From assembly GCA_030146385.1 (NCBI GenBank), contig JASLBX010000523.1, forward strand, positions 1 to 9,650: DNA of 9,650 nt. Reading direction: 5' to 3'. The stretch is from Jiangellaceae bacterium. GTDB lineage: Bacteria > Actinomycetota > Actinomycetes > Jiangellales > Jiangellaceae. Shown here in pieces: positions 6,333 to 9,650 of this stretch. Within the stretch, counting starts at the first letter, position 1. Each line of letters opens with the position of its first letter. The translations under genes were made by a program, and so were the position numbers. Under the pieces are notes generated by a model that had not been told where the DNA came from, did no database searches, and was given only the letters and a program-made list of their open reading frames with translations.

Positions 6333-9300
6333 TCAGTCGACCCAGATCGGTGAGGCCCACGCCATCTCCCCGTCCACCAGGAAGACACGGGCGTAGTAGA
6401 ACGCCGGCCCGGGTTCCGGGTCGGTCCACTCCAGGCGCGCCTCACGCGAGCCCAGGGACACCAGGCCGCCGGTCCCGCTCTGCAGGTGCATGTGTCCGCG
6501 GCCTCCCGGAAGCTCTCGGTCGGGATCAGCCCACAGCTCTGCCAGTGAGAACTCGCCGCGCCGGTCCGCCGTCTGCACGGTGACGCCGGCCCCGGGCGGG
6601 CCGACGACGGTGAGTTCGACACAGCCACGCTGAGCGCCGTACGGCTCACCGAAGCTGCGGGTAGTCGCCTCCCAGCGCACACCGCTCTCCTCGCCGGCGA
6701 CGACCTCGGGGCTCCAGTAGTCGGTCTGGACCACCCGGCCGCCACCGGACACCGAGAGTCGGCCGTCCCACGAGGTGGTCTCGTCGCTGCCTCCCCACTC
6801 GACCCGCAGTGGCACCGTGACCCAGTCCGCCGGCAGGTCCAAGTCCGGGAGCAGTACCGCGACCAGCTCACCGTCCCGGAGCAGGTCGATGCGGGCGACG
6901 TCGGTATAGCCCGACGCGTCGACGATGAAGTCGCGCGGAGCCCCGGTGGGTGCCTCCTCCCCCATGAAGACATCGCCCATCCGCATGCTGATCACGACGT
7001 CGCGGGTCGTGGCCGCGAACGTGCGGCGCTGGTACAGAGCGTCGAAGACGGCGCCCCGGTCGAGGGACTCGGCGAACGCCCCCACATAGCTCGCGCCGTG
7101 CCCGTGGTCCGAGGAGGCGATCAGGCCAAAGCGGTGACCACGCAGGAGCCCGTCGAGCGTGAACGTGCCCTTCCGGGTGGCGTCGGAGTACTGCCGGAAG
7201 CACTTCTCGCTCTCGTAGTTCCCCCGGCATGCCTGGAACACCTCGACGAGCCGGCTGTAGGTGGGATCGTGGAAGTCCCAGTCGTTGTGGACCATGGCCG
7301 CCCCCGGGTGGTGGGGGATCGTGATGGCCGGGTACTCCGGGGACTTGGCCAGCTCCCGCCAGAGGCCGGCAGGGTCGGTGGTACCTGCCGCGACGGCGGA
7401 GAACGTCGGGGCGCCGCGATCCACGTCGCCGAAGATGACGTTCTGGTGGCCGGTGTCCGCCGAGGTCCATTCGAACCCGTACAGCGGGACGAACCTGTCG
7501 GGGACGTGGAAGAGGTCGGCGATCTTCTGGATCGACCACCACTGGTAGTCGCTGGAGTTCTCCGAATGATCGGTGACGGCCCAGAAGTCGTACTCGCACA
7601 CGTCCCAGGCGTAGCGGTAGAAGTCGTCCAGCGAGGGCTCGTCCCCGGCAGTGCACCGGCTCACCAACGAGTGACGGTGCAGGTCGCCCCAGTAGAGCGT
7701 GTAGTCCGTGCCCCGGACCCGTACGGTCGGACGGTCCTGCTCGCCGTCCGCGCCGACCCACCGACGGGCCTCGGCACGGCCGTCCATGGTGAGCGCGGCG
7801 TCGACCGGCGCGCGCTCGGCCAGGGACCAGGCGCTGGGAACCGGGCCGGCCGAGGTCAGCTCGGCGGTGACCACGGTCCCCACGCCGTGGATGCCGTGCC
7901 AGATCACCGCGCCGTGGTGCTCGAGCAGGTAGTGGCATTCACGCCCGCCGAAGCCCTCGGTCCACCGCAGGGCCCGCTCGAGTCGGGCATCGGCTTGGGC
8001 TACCAGCAGGGCACCGTCGTCAGAGGGAGCTGCGGAGACCTCCTCCAGCGTGCCGTCCGTGCCGCGGTAGGTGGAGGCGGCCTCCCAGCCGTCAGGGCCG
8101 AGGGCCTGGGTGGCCATTTCCCAGTAGTAGGTCATCAACGGAAGCCGACGATGGATGCGGTACGCGACCACGAGGCCCCCGTCGGGCGTGGCCACGAGCT
8201 TGGGCATCCCCGACGGGACCACGTCGTGTGTGCCCGCGAGGTCACCGGGCGGCTGCCGAAGGCCGTCGTCGGCCACGTTGACGACCCGGATCGACGCGGT
8301 GACCTCGGGCAGCATCTCGGGCGGAACGCTCTTCCCCGGCGCCCGTTGGCCCTCGGGGTCCCTGTGGTGTCCGGCCACCTCGGCCGCCGGCCGCAGTCGG
8401 GTCGGGCCGCTGCTGCCGTGGCCGGACACGGTGATCACGTCGAAGGCGCACCACAGCTGCTGATCGGCGGTGACCGCCAGGTGCGGGTGCAGTGCGTAGT
8501 CGCCACCCTTGGTCAGCTGGCGAGGCTCGCCCCACCTGCCGTCGTTCTCCCGCTCGCGCAGCACCACCCGGTAGGACCCGCCGCGGTACTCCGACCACGC
8601 GTATGCGCTGCGGCCGTCGTCGAAGGCCACGACCGCTGGGTCCCACACGTTTGCGTCGACGCCCTCGGTGACCAGCCCGGTGCGTTGCCACCCGTCCGGT
8701 CCGTGGCGCCGGGAGAAGATGCCGAACCGGTTGTCCAGCGGGCCCTGCCAGACGAGCTCAAGGCTCCCGTCCCGGTGCGCCACGGCCTCCTGGTTGAAGG
8801 ACGGGGTGGGGGTGTCACTGACCAGCTCCGGCAGCGTCCAGCCGCTATCGCCGTACGAGACGGCCCAGACGCCGACCCCGCCGTCGACGGTGGCCCCGTA
8901 GAACACCCAGGGGACGCCCGTACTATCGATCAGCGCGCTGGGGCGGAACACGTCGGTCACACCGCCGGACACGGCGCCCGCCGTCCCCGGGTGGCCCGGT
9001 CGGTCGATGACGGCCATCACTAGGTCGCCCTTGCCGGGGAGCCATTCCACCCACACCACCAGCCGGGACCCGTCCGGGCCCACCGCCACCGACGGCCGGG
9101 CGGCGTGCTGCGAGTCAGGCACGACGGCCACCTCGCGGCGCTCGTGCCCGGCCAGGCGTGGTGCCCGGTCCAGCACGTCCTGTGCCGCGGTGAGCACGCG
9201 GCCGATCTGGCCCTGTCCCTCGTCCACCCACATGTACCTCAGTGGGTCGGGGTCGAGGAACCGCTCGGTCTGCGAGACGTCGACGCTGCCATCGATCGCA

Positions 9301-9446
9301 GCCGCCATCCGCCGATTGAACGCCAGCACCGCGTCGAGGTCGCGCTGCTGCTGATCGGTGTAGTTGCCGGAATGGTGGTCAAGCCCGCCGCAGACCGCGG
9401 CGTGCAGGTGGCCGTGGTGGTTGCCCGGGGATGCGTGCTCGTGCAA
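6333..9446 (-). CDS. Large two-part protein: N-terminal beta-propeller repeats fused to a C-terminal PHP-type (DUF3604-like) metallohydrolase
   Basis: The frame encodes 1037 residues from a TTG at 9444-9446. A His-rich start (HASPGNHHGHLHAAVCGG) is followed by seven similar blades near 117, 168, 217, 268, 319, 413 and 467, each of the form Pro/hydrophobic-rich strand, D-G turn, then a V-x-W or V-A-Y strand (SVAVGPDGSRLVVWVEW, AVVAFDDGRSAYAWSEY, KLVATPDGGLVVAYR). The PHP-like half starts with YWGDLHRHS (His590, His592), then AVTDHSEN (Asp626, His627), YGFEW (Glu659), IPHHPG (His712, His713), EVFQ (Glu735) and SSDHGHG (Asp780, His781). These are the expected metal ligands of a phosphoesterase-type fold. 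A beta-rich tail ends in YYARVFLVDGEMAWASPIWVD, as in DUF3604 proteins. Substrate and reaction are unknown. The coding signal extends upstream past the TTG and changes frame near 9480, so the true N-terminus is unresolved. The gene is convergent with LysR and looks unrelated to the amine operon. Confidence 0.85.
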   Translation of the reverse strand: MHEHASPGNHHGHLHAAVCGGLDHHSGNYTDQQQRDLDAVLAFNRRMAAAIDGSVDVSQTERFLDPDPLRYMWVDEGQGQIGRVLTAAQDVLDRAPRLAGHERREVAVVPDSQHAARPSVAVGPDGSRLVVWVEWLPGKGDLVMAVIDRPGHPGTAGAVSGGVTDVFRPSALIDSTGVPWVFYGATVDGGVGVWAVSYGDSGWTLPELVSDTPTPSFNQEAVAHRDGSLELVWQGPLDNRFGIFSRRHGPDGWQRTGLVTEGVDANVWDPAVVAFDDGRSAYAWSEYRGGSYRVVLRERENDGRWGEPRQLTKGGDYALHPHLAVTADQQLWCAFDVITVSGHGSSGPTRLRPAAEVAGHHRDPEGQRAPGKSVPPEMLPEVTASIRVVNVADDGLRQPPGDLAGTHDVVPSGMPKLVATPDGGLVVAYRIHRRLPLMTYYWEMATQALGPDGWEAASTYRGTDGTLEEVSAAPSDDGALLVAQADARLERALRWTEGFGGRECHYLLEHHGAVIWHGIHGVGTVVTAELTSAGPVPSAWSLAERAPVDAALTMDGRAEARRWVGADGEQDRPTVRVRGTDYTLYWGDLHRHSLVSRCTAGDEPSLDDFYRYAWDVCEYDFWAVTDHSENSSDYQWWSIQKIADLFHVPDRFVPLYGFEWTSADTGHQNVIFGDVDRGAPTFSAVAAGTTDPAGLWRELAKSPEYPAITIPHHPGAAMVHNDWDFHDPTYSRLVEVFQACRGNYESEKCFRQYSDATRKGTFTLDGLLRGHRFGLIASSDHGHGASYVGAFAESLDRGAVFDALYQRRTFAATTRDVVISMRMGDVFMGEEAPTGAPRDFIVDASGYTDVARIDLLRDGELVAVLLPDLDLPADWVTVPLRVEWGGSDETTSWDGRLSVSGGGRVVQTDYWSPEVVAGEESGVRWEATTRSFGEPYGAQRGCVELTVVGPPGAGVTVQTADRRGEFSLAELWADPDRELPGGRGHMHLQSGTGGLVSLGSREARLEWTDPEPGPAFYYARVFLVDGEMAWASPIWVD

Positions 9447-9480
9447 CTCGTACTCCGTCCGATAGACGACCCAGATGTAT

Positions 9481-9650
9481 GACGTCGAGGGTAGGCGTTC
9501 CCGGGCCCATGGGGCAGTGGGCCGGCCAGCCGCTGGTGAGACCCCGGTAGGCCGACAGGTTCAGCTGACCCATGCCGAACAGCGCGTGGCCGAGGTTGCA
9601 GCCGCACGCCTGCTGCGCACCCGCACCCAACAGGAAGCCGCCGGCGGCGA
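9481..9650 (-). CDS. Partial coding segment upstream of the propeller-PHP frame, offset by one base and cut by the window edge
   Basis: From the window edge to about 9481 the minus strand has coding character in a frame different from the 1037-residue protein: GGFLLGAGAQQACGCNLGH, then ALFGMGQLNLSAYRGLTSG and GPGTPTLDV. Third positions are GC-rich up to the GTC at 9483-9481, then abruptly AT-rich in this frame. The neighbouring frame becomes GC-rich from TAC ATC TGG onward. Dropping one base (the A near 9480) joins them as LDVYIWVVYRTEYELHEH. It may therefore be the N-terminal part of the same gene, split by a frameshift. Alternatively GCNLGHALFGMGQL resembles the Gly-Cys signature of YeeE/YedE-type membrane transporters, and this could be the end of a separate truncated gene. 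The frame itself runs on to a stop at 9379, but that tail looks non-coding. Confidence 0.5.

Noticed and set aside
7098..9023. 641-codon + strand frame antisense to the propeller-PHP gene
   Set aside because: Its length comes from GC-rich codon alignment with the real gene. The product is a Val/Gly/Arg-rich string with no motif, whereas the minus strand shows blades and a full metal-ligand set.

Overview
The window is GC-rich DNA with strong G/C preference at third codon positions, GTG/TTG starts and tightly packed operons. This fits an actinomycete (Streptomyces or Pseudonocardiales-like), but nothing here fixes the genus. No tRNA, rRNA, CRISPR array or complete insertion sequence is visible.

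Bases 33-5000 hold a catabolic operon read leftward. In order of transcription it encodes: a flavoprotein of the monomeric sarcosine / N-methyl amino acid oxidase family that lacks about 115 internal residues (5000-4182); a Rieske non-heme iron oxygenase of the GbcA/CntA type, the family that removes N-methyl groups or cleaves quaternary ammonium compounds (4159-2852); and an NAD(P)-dependent aldehyde dehydrogenase (2844-1411). An approximately 820-bp debris zone follows (591-1410), then a left-handed beta-helix 'gamma carbonic anhydrase-like' protein (590-33). A LysR-type regulator (5105-6046) is divergent from the operon across a 104-bp promoter region with a perfect 6+6 palindrome. The likely theme is breakdown of a methylated or quaternary amine such as carnitine, glycine betaine, stachydrine or an N-methyl amino acid. 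The Rieske enzyme would start the attack, the flavoprotein (if active) would demethylate, and the dehydrogenase would oxidise a semialdehyde. No Rieske reductase partner is encoded here.

The debris zone contains a five-bladed-propeller glycoside hydrolase-like gene (GH43-like) broken by at least three frameshifts. It abuts an oppositely oriented 3' gene fragment with no start codon. Together with the deletion in the flavoprotein, this suggests a locus that has been rearranged and is partly decaying.

Bases 6047-6332 are a short convergent intergenic region. It has a hairpin at each end and an ambiguous small open frame between them.

Bases 6333-9650 hold one very large leftward gene. Its product joins a seven-bladed beta-propeller-like N-terminal half to a C-terminal PHP-type metal-dependent hydrolase domain (DUF3604-like). 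The gene has only a TTG start in frame. At about 9480 the coding signal moves to another frame, and removing one base restores a continuous reading frame to the window edge. The annotated N-terminus is therefore probably wrong, or the gene is frameshifted.
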